From: JBBAAP01 sp043808305
Lineage (GTDB): Bacteria; Planctomycetota; MHYJ01; JACQXL01
Assembly (NCBI GenBank): GCA_043808305.1
Contig: JAZDFB010000118.1
Span: forward strand, 1 to 11,864
Length of the DNA stretch: 11,864 bases
Reading direction: 5' to 3'
The notes below the pieces were generated by a model that did not search any database, had not been told where the DNA came from, and worked only from the letters and a program-made list of their open reading frames with translations. Positions 1 through 5,659 of this stretch are shown in pieces (positions within the stretch are counted from its first letter, which is position 1; every line of letters starts with the position of its first letter). A program made the translations under genes and the position numbers.

Positions 1-368
1 CGGCCAACCAGCGCTTTACCGACCGGGACCTGGGCAATCCGGCCGGTGCTCCGGACCGAATCACCTTCTTTTATAAAGCTGTCATCGCCCAGAACCACGC
101 AACCGATGTTGTTTTCCTCGAGGTTGAGAGCCATGCCGTAGATGGCGTCCTTTTGTAATAATTTATTTTTTGAACCGCTGTCTATTGCCTGGGATGAAGG
201 CACAAACTCAACCAGCTCGCCGGCCATGACCTTGTCCAGCCCGTAAACACGGGCAATGCCGTCGCCTACCTGCAGAACGGTGCCCACAGTTTCGGTCTGG
301 AGCCTGGCTTCGTATTTTGAAATTTCGCCCTGGATGATATTGGTGATTTCTTCTGGTCTAATCTGCAT
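1..368 (-). CDS. atpA: F1F0 ATP synthase subunit alpha, N-terminal part (cut by the left edge)
   Basis: This is the N-terminal 122 residues of the F1 alpha subunit, which forms the catalytic alpha3beta3 hexamer on the cytoplasmic face of the membrane. Visible family signatures are the start MQIRPEEITNII, the crown-domain stretch VGDGIARVYGLDKVMAGE (about 34-51), and TGRIAQVPVGKALVG (108-122). The nucleotide-binding core lies beyond the window. The ATG is preceded by AAGGAT at a good distance, and the gene follows atpH by 27 nt in the usual order. One thing is odd: between the ELVEF and GMALNL strands there are 22 residues (56-77) where E. coli and most alphas have about five. This 17-residue insertion is Ser/Lys/Asp-rich and AT-rich in codons, and it keeps the frame. 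Identity is certain from the motifs; the function of the insertion is unknown. Confidence 0.96.
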   Translation of the reverse strand, partial: MQIRPEEITNIIQGEISKYEARLQTETVGTVLQVGDGIARVYGLDKVMAGELVEFVPSSQAIDSGSKNKLLQKDAIYGMALNLEENNIGCVVLGDDSFIKEGDSVRSTGRIAQVPVGKALVG

Positions 369-381
369 ATTCACATCCTTC

Positions 382-396
382 TAACAGCCGAACTAT
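382..396. repeat. 15-bp intergenic motif, copy 1 (atpH/atpA gap)
   Basis: The 15-mer taacagccgaactat covers the end of atpH, including part of its stop codon, and the start of the gap before atpA. The same 15 bases occur at 1677-1691 in the atpE/atpF spacer, and an imperfect inverted copy lies at 1628-1642. An 11-base odd palindrome, aactattagtt (391-401), overlaps it. Confidence 0.7.
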
Positions 397-929
397 TAGT
401 TAAACATATGTTCTTTCATGTATCGCAAACGCCCTTTGACCGAGCCGTCCAGGACGGTGTCGCCCAACTGGATGAGCATCCCGCCCAGGAGTGATTTGTT
501 TAGCTCGGACTTGAGGACGATTTTTTTCTGGGTAATGTGGTTGAGCTTTAATAGGAGGGCGCCTTCATCCGAGGCGCTTAACGGAAAGGCCGAGGTGACT
601 TTGACCCGAATGATATTCTGCGCCTCGTCCGAAAGCAGGCTGTAGATTTCGCTGATATCAGGTAACAGGCTAAACCTTTTCTTGATAATGAGAGTTTTCA
701 GGAATTCCATAGTAACAGTTGACAGCTTGTCTGTAAACATCTGCTCAAGGAGTGATTTCTTTTCCTGTTCGGAAATAAGGGGATTCAAAACTATTCTGGG
801 CAGGCTTGAGGTCCGGTAGACCTTGAGGGCGAGGTGCAGTTCCTCGCCGGTCTTACCAACGATATTCTTATTTTGCGCGATTCTGATAAGTGCGCTGGCG
901 TAACGTTTGGCGATATTGGCGTTTATCAT
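396..929 (-). CDS. atpH: F1F0 ATP synthase subunit delta (OSCP)
   Basis: The 177-residue protein has the usual length of bacterial delta, the peripheral-stalk subunit that fixes the top of the F1 head to the b subunits. The N-terminal segment IAKRYASALIRIAQ (about 6-19) is the typical delta start. The C-terminal stretch GGMLIQLGDTVLDGSVKGRL (about 147-166) is the family hallmark. The gene starts 3 nt after the atpF stop and is followed by atpA, as in most atp operons. Only a weak purine-rich sequence precedes the ATG, so translation is probably coupled to atpF. Its stop codon overlaps the first copy of a 15-bp motif shared with the atpE/atpF spacer. Confidence 0.96.
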   Translation of the reverse strand: MINANIAKRYASALIRIAQNKNIVGKTGEELHLALKVYRTSSLPRIVLNPLISEQEKKSLLEQMFTDKLSTVTMEFLKTLIIKKRFSLLPDISEIYSLLSDEAQNIIRVKVTSAFPLSASDEGALLLKLNHITQKKIVLKSELNKSLLGGMLIQLGDTVLDGSVKGRLRYMKEHMFN

Positions 930-932
930 TAC

Positions 933-1457
933 TTATTTACCCAGGGGCTTCTGCTCGATTTCATCAAGGAAAGAAGCGACCAGCCGGGTATTGGTTTTTT
1001 CGTCCAGCTCTTTATCAATCACCTTCTCGGCGGCCTGGATGGCCAGCGAGGCGATTTCGTTGCGGAGTTCTTTTAGGGCCTTGGTTTTTTCCAGTTCAAT
1101 CTCGTCCTTGGCTTTCCGGATGATGTTATCGGACTGGAGGTGGGCCTCGGAAATTATGCCCGTCTTAGCCGAGAGTCCTTCCTTTATAGCGGACTGGATT
1201 TTTTGATAGCTTTCCTTTTCTATCTGGCTGAGTTTGGCATGGTATTCGTCAGTTAGCCTAATGATTTCCTTTTTGTCCAAATCAATCTTGTCAAAGGTAC
1301 CCTCGATTTCCTTTTTACGCTTGTCCAGATGTTCCATAACCCGGCTAAAAAGGAATTTCTTGAGAACCAGGAAAAGGATTATAAAATTGATGATTAACAG
1401 GATAATCACCTGTATCTGTCCGCCCATGGCGTTAAAGAAGTTGTTTAAAGCTTGCAT
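933..1457 (-). CDS. atpF: F1F0 ATP synthase subunit b
   Basis: This 174-residue protein forms the peripheral stalk. One N-terminal membrane helix (about residues 14-35, QVIILLIINFIILFLVLKKF) is followed by a long charged helix rich in Lys and Glu that would form the right-handed coiled coil (about 40-165). Length and layout fit a standard b subunit, and no separate b' gene is present beside it. The ATG is preceded by AGAAG with a 9-nt spacer. That SD directly abuts a small GC-rich hairpin (1472-1485), so the ribosome site is built into the edge of the palindrome-rich spacer. It is unusual to have about 255 nt between atpE and atpF in an otherwise compact operon. Confidence 0.96.
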   Translation of the reverse strand: MQALNNFFNAMGGQIQVIILLIINFIILFLVLKKFLFSRVMEHLDKRKKEIEGTFDKIDLDKKEIIRLTDEYHAKLSQIEKESYQKIQSAIKEGLSAKTGIISEAHLQSDNIIRKAKDEIELEKTKALKELRNEIASLAIQAAEKVIDKELDEKTNTRLVASFLDEIEQKPLGK

Positions 1458-1471
1458 AATAATATACTTCT

Positions 1472-1485
1472 CCCGCTACGGCGGG
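1472..1485. repeat. GC-rich hairpin next to the atpF ribosome site
   Basis: cccgc (1472-1476), a four-base loop, then gcggg (1481-1485) form a perfect 5-bp stem. On the mRNA strand the 3' arm is followed immediately by AGAAG, the likely SD of atpF. A related stem, cccgc/gcggg, recurs at 1647-1661, which suggests small dispersed palindromes of one family. Confidence 0.6.
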
Positions 1486-1627
1486 GATGGCGCACTGCGT
1501 TCTCAACCCACCGCACTTGTTGATTCGGGGCTTAGAGCATTCAGTTCCGTATCCCTACTCTGGCAGTTTGTGGCGCCGAAGCGCCATGGCGCCTTTATGG
1601 CGCTCAAGCGTAAGATGGACTGCCAGG

Positions 1628-1692
1628 TATAGTCCGGCTGATGCTCCCCGCCAGAGGCGGGTCAGCCTCTGGCTGATAACAGCCGAACTATA
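1628..1692. repeat. Two-tier stem-loop inside the atpE/atpF spacer
   Basis: The outer arms tatagtccggctgat (1628-1642) and aacagccgaactata (1678-1692) pair at 13 of 15 positions. The loop contains a perfect 9-bp hairpin, gccagaggc/gcctctggc, with the six-base loop gggtca. The right arm includes copy 2 of the 15-bp motif also found between atpH and atpA. Confidence 0.6.
1677..1691. repeat. 15-bp intergenic motif, copy 2 (atpE/atpF spacer)
   Basis: This is an exact copy of the 15-mer at 382-396, in the same orientation and about 1.3 kb away in the same operon. Here it forms the right arm of a large imperfect inverted repeat. Confidence 0.7.
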
Positions 1693-1712
1693 AGCCCCGA
1701 GTTTTAATCTTT

Positions 1713-2042
1713 TTAGTGAGTGCCGCCTTTTGCTGCTTTTTCGGCGTCATAAGCTTCGGTCATTTTCTGAGTTTCCAATACGTCTTTGCCGTACTTAGCT
1801 TGAATCATTTTATCCAAGCTGCCCTGTAAGAAGAAACCGGTAACCAGCAGGGTATAGATAACCAGGGTTTCAATCAGCGCCAACCCAACGATGAGCGAGG
1901 TGAAAATCCTGGGTCCTGCTTCGGGCTGCCGGGCCATTGCTTCAACCGCGCCGCTGATAGCCCTCGACTGGCCGATCGCCCCGAATGTCGCTGCGATTGC
2001 CATGCCGATGCCGATGGTTAATGCCGTCATTGATATATCCAC
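1713..2042 (-). CDS. atpE: F1F0 ATP synthase subunit c, with Na+-type ligands and a C-terminal tail
   Basis: This proteolipid forms the rotating membrane ring of Fo. I choose the GTG start at 2042 because AAGGAGG lies 9 nt upstream; an ATG at 2078 would put the SD inside the gene. The product has 109 residues. TM1 runs about 6-30, the polar loop ARQPEA lies at 37-42, and TM2 runs about 48-72. The ion-binding carboxylate is Glu58. Gln25, Thr59 and Tyr63 fall exactly where the Na+ rings of Ilyobacter and Propionigenium have Gln32, Ser66 and Tyr70, so Na+ coupling is possible. The usual TM1 glycine motif is degenerate. After TM2 there is a charged tail of about 36 residues that most c subunits (70-90 residues) lack. 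The upstream gap holds a stem-loop that may tune its high expression. Confidence 0.95.
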   Translation of the reverse strand: MDISMTALTIGIGMAIAATFGAIGQSRAISGAVEAMARQPEAGPRIFTSLIVGLALIETLVIYTLLVTGFFLQGSLDKMIQAKYGKDVLETQKMTEAYDAEKAAKGGTH

Positions 2043-2065
2043 AGTTACACACCTCCTTTTCTTAG

Positions 2066-2113
2066 TGCCAGTTACCACGCTCTTTATAAAACAAAGAGAG
2101 GGGTTTGCTGGCA
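2066..2113 (-). promoter_or_regulatory. Stem-loop in the atpB/atpE gap, just upstream of the atpE SD
   Basis: An inner stem ctcttt/aaagag (2080-2085 and 2093-2098, 7-base loop) sits inside outer arms tgccag/ctggca (2066-2071 and 2108-2113). The strong atpE SD follows a few bases downstream on the mRNA. The c subunit is needed in many copies, and in E. coli the region before atpE enhances translation. A structural or processing role here is inference. Confidence 0.45.
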
Positions 2114-2138
2114 GTTATTTTACACACAATATTCTATA

Positions 2139-2885
2139 TTATTCATGTGATGTTAAAAGCATTATATAGATTGACGAAAGCGCTGTAAACACGAATGCCT
2201 GGAGGAACGAAGTGAATACCGCGAAGGACATCATCATCAATTGGAGCGGGAGCGATGGGAAACCCATATTAACAAGGGAAACAATAATCGTATCCTCGCC
2301 GGAGATATTGCCGTATAACCTGATGGAAAGCGACAGGGGTTTTACCAATTCTCCCAAAATATGGAGCGGAAACATCATGGGTACTAGGACCCACATGATA
2401 AGACCTTTTGGCGAGCCGGCCAGATGCTTAAGATATCCCAGAAATCCGTTAGCTTTTAATCCGTATGTTTGGACCATAAAAATGACGACCAGCGCCATGG
2501 AGATGGTGCAATTCCAGTTGGCGGTTGGTGACATTAGGCCCGGTATCAACCCCATAATATTAAGGCAGAATATAAAGATAAACGATGTACCCAGCAAGCC
2601 GAGATATTTCCGGCCGCCGTGGCCCATCAGGGAATCTATCATATCGCCGAGATTTTCTACAATTACCTCCAACAATGCCTGGAGGCGTCCGGGCTTGCTA
2701 GTCATTCGGCTGGTGGCAATGAGTGAAAATAAAACCAACCCGAGCATTATCAGCCAGCTGATGATAATAACCTGGAAATAGATTAAGCCGGATTCTCCTT
2801 TGAGAAATTCGGGCAATAGCCCGCTGTCTGAAAGTTTACTATATAAGGGTGACAGAATCGATGGAGGATGATGTTGAGCGGCCAT
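2139..2885 (-). CDS. atpB: F1F0 ATP synthase subunit a
   Basis: The 248-residue polytopic membrane protein provides the two ion half-channels against the c ring. It has five or six hydrophobic helices, the signature PLSLSIRLYGN at about 183-193 with the essential Arg189, the conserved SPTANWNCTISMAL segment at about 119-132, and the C-terminal helix LQAFVFTALSSIYI at about 228-241. The start is supported by GAGGGGG a few bases upstream. It follows atpI by 18 nt and precedes atpE, the standard gene order. Length is normal for a bacterial a subunit. Nothing appears truncated. Whether it conducts H+ or Na+ cannot be read from this subunit alone. Confidence 0.96.
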   Translation of the reverse strand: MAAQHHPPSILSPLYSKLSDSGLLPEFLKGESGLIYFQVIIISWLIMLGLVLFSLIATSRMTSKPGRLQALLEVIVENLGDMIDSLMGHGGRKYLGLLGTSFIFIFCLNIMGLIPGLMSPTANWNCTISMALVVIFMVQTYGLKANGFLGYLKHLAGSPKGLIMWVLVPMMFPLHILGELVKPLSLSIRLYGNISGEDTIIVSLVNMGFPSLPLQLMMMSFAVFTSFLQAFVFTALSSIYIMLLTSHE

Positions 2886-2903
2886 AACCCCCTCTAAATA
2901 ATT

Positions 2904-3188
2904 CTAGTTCTTTTTACCTGTTAGCATAACGCCGGTGATTATTGTCATCGGGGCGACAATCAGGCCAACAGTAAAAGGTATCAGCCTAAAAAATGTTACC
3001 TTATGTAACAAGTATAAAATCAGTCCGATAATTACCAGTTTCAGAAGAATAAATCCGGCGATTATTACCGGTTTGCCCGACTTAAAAATGTATCTGATAA
3101 TCAGTTTCCAGGTAATAAAAGGATAAAAGCCAATTAATAAACCCACAACCAAGTTGATAATGTTTGTTGAGTTAAATATTGGCTTCAC
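2904..3188 (-). CDS. atpI: Small membrane protein at the AtpI position (ATP synthase protein I-like)
   Basis: The 94-residue, strongly hydrophobic protein has about three membrane segments (residues roughly 10-31, 39-61 and 66-90) joined by Lys-rich turns. Sequence similarity to AtpI (ATP synthase I family) is weak by eye. The assignment rests on size, topology and its place directly upstream of atpB. AtpI proteins help assemble the c ring and have been linked to Mg2+ or Ca2+ uptake. The start is GTG; a GGCGGA sequence 11 nt upstream may serve as SD and would lie in the loop of a 6-bp hairpin. The gap to the upstream aldolase is 89 nt with no terminator, so this may not be the first gene of the transcript. 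Confidence 0.7.
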   Translation of the reverse strand: MKPIFNSTNIINLVVGLLIGFYPFITWKLIIRYIFKSGKPVIIAGFILLKLVIIGLILYLLHKVTFFRLIPFTVGLIVAPMTIITGVMLTGKKN

Positions 3189-3193
3189 CTAAA

Positions 3194-3211
3194 CTATCAT
3201 CCGCCTGATAG
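3194..3211 (-). promoter_or_regulatory. Hairpin presenting the possible atpI ribosome site
   Basis: The arms ctatca (3194-3199) and tgatag (3206-3211) are exact complements around a six-base loop. On the mRNA the loop reads GGCGGA, the best SD-like sequence before the GTG start of atpI, 11 nt away. A translational switch or simple SD exposure is possible, but the stem is short and A/U-rich. Confidence 0.35.
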
Positions 3212-3277
3212 AAATAATATTCCGTGATTTTTACTACTAATTTCCAATCGGTCAAGCAAAACTCATCTAATTATGGG

Positions 3278-3835
3278 TTATTTATGCCTGAAATAGATGA
3301 TTTTGGCGGCGTGTTCTGTAAGAGAGGTGTAATGAAACGCATCTTCCAGGGTCTGTCCTATGCAGAAAAGGCCGTGTCTTTTTATCAGTACCGCCGGACT
3401 TTTTTTCAACATTAGCGATAGTTTAGAGGCCAGCTCTTTTGATGCAGTCGGCTTGAGGCATTCTATAACCGGAACGCGTGGCAACAGCAGGGAACCCTCC
3501 AAATCAATTGGTTTTATTTCCTTTTCTCGGAAGGAAAACGCCGTGGCTATAGGCGGATGGGTATGGACCACGACCTTGGCGTTTGTGTTCAGGTAGATTG
3601 ACCTGTGAACAATTACTTCAGTCGAAGCAAGGCTATCTTTCGCCGATGGTTTCAGTCCAACAGTTATTATGTCTTTGCTGGTCAGGAATCCTTTCATCGA
3701 ACCGCGCCGGGTTATGTAAATAGTCTTGCCCTGGCGCATGGATATATTCCCGCTGTGCGAGGTATTGATGCCCATCTGGGCGGCGGCTTGGCCGATTTTT
3801 TGGAACTCCTTAACGATTTTAGTTGACAGACTCAT
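3278..3835 (-). CDS. Class II aldolase/adducin-family protein (fuculose-phosphate aldolase-like)
   Basis: The 185-residue single-domain protein is probably a Zn2+-dependent sugar-phosphate aldolase, epimerase or dehydratase of the cytoplasm. It has the phosphate-binding GNIS (29-32), the Glu of STE at position 73, the metal-binding pair in HTHP (His91, His93), and the third ligand His154 in RHGLFCIG. These positions nearly match Glu73, His92, His94 and His155 of fuculose-1-phosphate aldolase, so all metal ligands and the catalytic acid are present. The substrate cannot be named. No SD precedes the ATG; the 5' region is an AT-rich run, so the mRNA may be leaderless. Its first codons contain the -35 element of the divergent tRNA promoter. 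It lies upstream of atpI without a visible terminator. Confidence 0.85.
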   Translation of the reverse strand: MSLSTKIVKEFQKIGQAAAQMGINTSHSGNISMRQGKTIYITRRGSMKGFLTSKDIITVGLKPSAKDSLASTEVIVHRSIYLNTNAKVVVHTHPPIATAFSFREKEIKPIDLEGSLLLPRVPVIECLKPTASKELASKLSLMLKKSPAVLIKRHGLFCIGQTLEDAFHYTSLTEHAAKIIYFRHK

Positions 3836-3851
3836 AATATTAATATATATA
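3823..3851 (+). promoter_or_regulatory. Sigma70-type promoter for the initiator tRNA
   Basis: A consensus -35 TTGACA (3823-3828) is followed by exactly 17 bases and then TATATA (3846-3851). Transcription would start near 3858, about 13 nt before the tRNA. The -35 hexamer falls in codons 3-5 of the aldolase on the opposite strand, so the two genes share regulatory DNA. Confidence 0.7.
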
Positions 3852-3870
3852 AGACAGCCTACCAGTTAGA

Positions 3871-3944
3871 CGCGGGGTGGAGCAGCCCGGTAGCTCGCAA
3901 GGCTCATAACCTTGAGGTCGTGGGTTCAAATCCCACCCCCGCTA
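3871..3944 (+). tRNA. Initiator tRNA-fMet (anticodon CAT)
   Basis: A complete cloverleaf of 74 nt starts with CGCGGGGTGGAGCAGCCCGG, nearly identical to E. coli tRNA-fMet. The anticodon CAT is at 3905-3907. Initiator features are the unpaired position 1-72 (C opposite T), A11-U24 in the D stem, and an extra base in the D loop. The anticodon stem is CAAGG/CCTTG, so only two of the three classical G-C pairs are kept; the third is A29-U41. The 3' CCA is not encoded. It is the only plus-strand gene in the window and has a strong promoter just upstream. No terminator is visible downstream, so transcripts could run antisense into the barrel gene. Confidence 0.97.
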
Positions 3945-3971
3945 TATCATTCTATTTGTTACTAAACTTCT

Positions 3972-4916
3972 TTAGAACATCATTCCCATTGACAGGGATA
4001 TTATAAAATCGGATGATTCCTTGTTAAGACCAGTGCCGATATTAAACTCGTTGAAAAACCGGCCGTCTTCACTGTAGCGGATGCCGCTCTGGATGGTCAA
4101 AGGGTTTTCTCTCAGGGCATCTATTTCCCTGAAAGCATTGATATTTCCCTGTATCTGGTTTATCCAGACCAGTGAATCCATAGCCCGCCAGCTCAGCCCG
4201 GCGCCGTAGTATAAGACATCCTTAGGATTAAACAGCTCGTTAAAGATATCAACTTTTCCGGTTATTACGTATCCCAGATACGAATGAAGGGAAAGATCCG
4301 TTTTTACGGGCTTGGTGAAGTAATACGAAATCGCGATATCGGTGCTGTCCGAGTCAATCAGGTTGTCTTTAAGAGAAAGCGGCATTTTGAGAGACAGGCA
4401 CAACGACTGAGTTTCATCGGATGCTTGTTTGGCAAACGGTATTTTGACTCCTAAAACCATATTGCTCAGCCCGATTCCGCCATTGCCGGCCAGGTATTGG
4501 GTTGAACCGTTAGAAACCATTACGGTATTTTCCTCGGCCAGAGCCGCCGCATTAAGCCGGGCCCGGAGCTCAATCCGCTCGGCGAAACCATAGCGGCAGT
4601 CAATGAACGATTCTTCGTAAGCCCCGCGGTAATCCACGTTCCAGCCGTCACGGTTAGCCCGGAAATTAGCCGTGGAATATTCGCCGCCGCCTTTTAGATA
4701 AAGATACGACGGCTTTACGATATCCGCGCTTTCTAATGAAGGGACCATTATTAATGAATGGAATAGGTTATTGTTTAAAGATTCAATGGGTGACATAAAA
4801 AATGAAGTCAGTTCGGTATCCAGAGGTTGTTTGCTTTTTGACGAGGCCTCTGCGGACGCGACGGACGAGATGATTCCTATAATTAATATGCAGGCGATAA
4901 CTGACTTTTTTCCCAT
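3972..4916 (-). CDS. Predicted outer-membrane beta-barrel protein (DUF3187-like)
   Basis: The 314-residue protein begins with a clear signal peptide: MGKKS, a hydrophobic core VIACILIIGIIS, then small residues VASAEA near a cleavage site at about 20-24. The rest alternates polar and hydrophobic residues in short strands (for example FIDCRYGFAERIELRARL) and ends in MGMMF, a terminal Phe as used by the BAM insertion machinery. This points to an outer-membrane barrel. The RYG..ERIEL pattern recalls DUF3187, a family of unknown function, but I hold that loosely. The ATG at 4916 is chosen because AAGGAGG lies 5 nt upstream; that SD overlaps the comF stop codon, so translation is coupled. It is the last gene of the run, and no clear terminator follows. 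Confidence 0.75.
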   Translation of the reverse strand: MGKKSVIACILIIGIISSVASAEASSKSKQPLDTELTSFFMSPIESLNNNLFHSLIMVPSLESADIVKPSYLYLKGGGEYSTANFRANRDGWNVDYRGAYEESFIDCRYGFAERIELRARLNAAALAEENTVMVSNGSTQYLAGNGGIGLSNMVLGVKIPFAKQASDETQSLCLSLKMPLSLKDNLIDSDSTDIAISYYFTKPVKTDLSLHSYLGYVITGKVDIFNELFNPKDVLYYGAGLSWRAMDSLVWINQIQGNINAFREIDALRENPLTIQSGIRYSEDGRFFNEFNIGTGLNKESSDFIISLSMGMMF

Positions 4917-4926
4917 CGTGACCTCC

Positions 4927-5658
4927 TTAGCGGCCGTGCGCCAGAACGCAGGCAAATACTTTATTCGCGCCGGCTTTTTTCAGGACGCGGCTTATTTCTG
5001 ATATTGTCGTGCCGGTGGTCAGCACGTCGTCAACCAATAGGACCTTTTTATCCTTTATTTCGCTAGGCCGCGATACCGAAAAAGCATCTTTCAGGTTTTC
5101 CCGGCGCGCCGAACCATCCAGACCGGCCTGATCCCGGGTTTCTTTTATTTTTAATATATTATCAGAGGATAGTTTTATTTTCAAGATATTTGCAACTCCT
5201 TCAGCCAGCAGTTTGGACTGATTGAAACCGCGCTCTTTTAATTTAGTCCGGCAAAGAGGCACCGGCATAATCAAATCAGTTTTTTCTTTGGATTCCTCGA
5301 TCGTTTTGGCGGCCAACCTGCTTAACGGAACCGCTAGCGGCTTATCTTTCTGGTATTTTAGTTTAAGGATGACATTGCGCATTATGCCGTCGTAACGGGC
5401 CACCGCAAACGCCTTGTCAAATCTCGGCTTGTGAATGGCGCAATCCCGGCACAGAACGTTGCCCTCGGTATAAGGGCCTAAATCAAGTCCGCATTTAGGA
5501 CAGGCATTAAACTGATTTACGAAAGTGATTTTAGAGATACATTCAAGGCAGAGATAGAAATGTTCGGTCGAAGCCAGATTTTTGCCGCATTCCAGGCAAT
5601 AGCGGGGATAAATTATATCCAGCAGATTATTCCACAGGCTTGAAATTAATTTAGACAT
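4927..5658 (-). CDS. comF: ComF-family phosphoribosyltransferase-like protein
   Basis: The 243-residue protein has the two ComF parts. The N-terminal zinc-ribbon region holds eight cysteines in CxxC pairs (21/24, 37/40, 53/56, 70/73). The C-terminal type I phosphoribosyltransferase domain has the PRPP loop VLLVDDVLTTGTT at 206-218. The RGFNQSKLLA segment (143-152), typical of ComF/GntX, is also present. ComF is required for DNA uptake in Bacillus and Haemophilus, while GntX-type members have less clear roles. It starts 1 nt after the stop of the glycosylphosphotransferase, and its own stop codon overlaps the SD of the barrel gene. No other competence genes are visible. The neighbours are envelope genes, so a DNA-uptake role is unproven here. 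Confidence 0.93.
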   Translation of the reverse strand: MSKLISSLWNNLLDIIYPRYCLECGKNLASTEHFYLCLECISKITFVNQFNACPKCGLDLGPYTEGNVLCRDCAIHKPRFDKAFAVARYDGIMRNVILKLKYQKDKPLAVPLSRLAAKTIEESKEKTDLIMPVPLCRTKLKERGFNQSKLLAEGVANILKIKLSSDNILKIKETRDQAGLDGSARRENLKDAFSVSRPSEIKDKKVLLVDDVLTTGTTISEISRVLKKAGANKVFACVLAHGR

Positions 5659-5659
5659 G

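Larger units (their letters stand above)
1525..1700. repeat. Inverted-repeat-bounded, palindrome-rich spacer element between atpE and atpF
   Basis: The outer arms tcggggctta (1525-1534) and taagccccga (1691-1700) are exact reverse complements. Inside are further arms: ctggcagt/actgccag (1560-1567 and 1619-1626), agcgccat/atggcgct (1580-1587 and 1597-1604), tggcgc/gcgcca (1571-1576 and 1581-1586), and gccagaggc/gcctctggc (1650-1658 and 1665-1673). No convincing protein is encoded; the short plus-strand frames here have no homology I recognise and no SD. The nested layout resembles a MITE, a REP/BIME cluster, or a structured mRNA spacer. It has no intrinsic terminator with a U-tract, so read-through to atpF is expected. 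Confidence 0.6.

Noticed and set aside
1234..1693. Plus-strand open frames across the atpF start and the spacer
   Set aside because: They overlap atpF antisense or run through palindromes, with no SD and low-complexity composition.
2043..2078. Upstream ATG giving AtpE 12 more residues
   Set aside because: The SD AAGGAGG would then lie inside the gene; the added residues are basic and unlike any c-subunit N-terminus.
3212..3277. Promoter for the atp operon in the aldolase/atpI gap
   Set aside because: TTGACC is present on the minus strand, but the hexamer 17 bases later (AAAAAT) is a poor -10.
3945..3975. Terminator for the tRNA or for the envelope operon
   Set aside because: Only a 5-bp A/T-rich stem (ctaaa/tttag) without a U-tract is visible.
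4917..4955. Upstream ATG for the barrel protein
   Set aside because: It would place 13 residues before a clean signal peptide and overlap comF; the SD fits the ATG at 4916.
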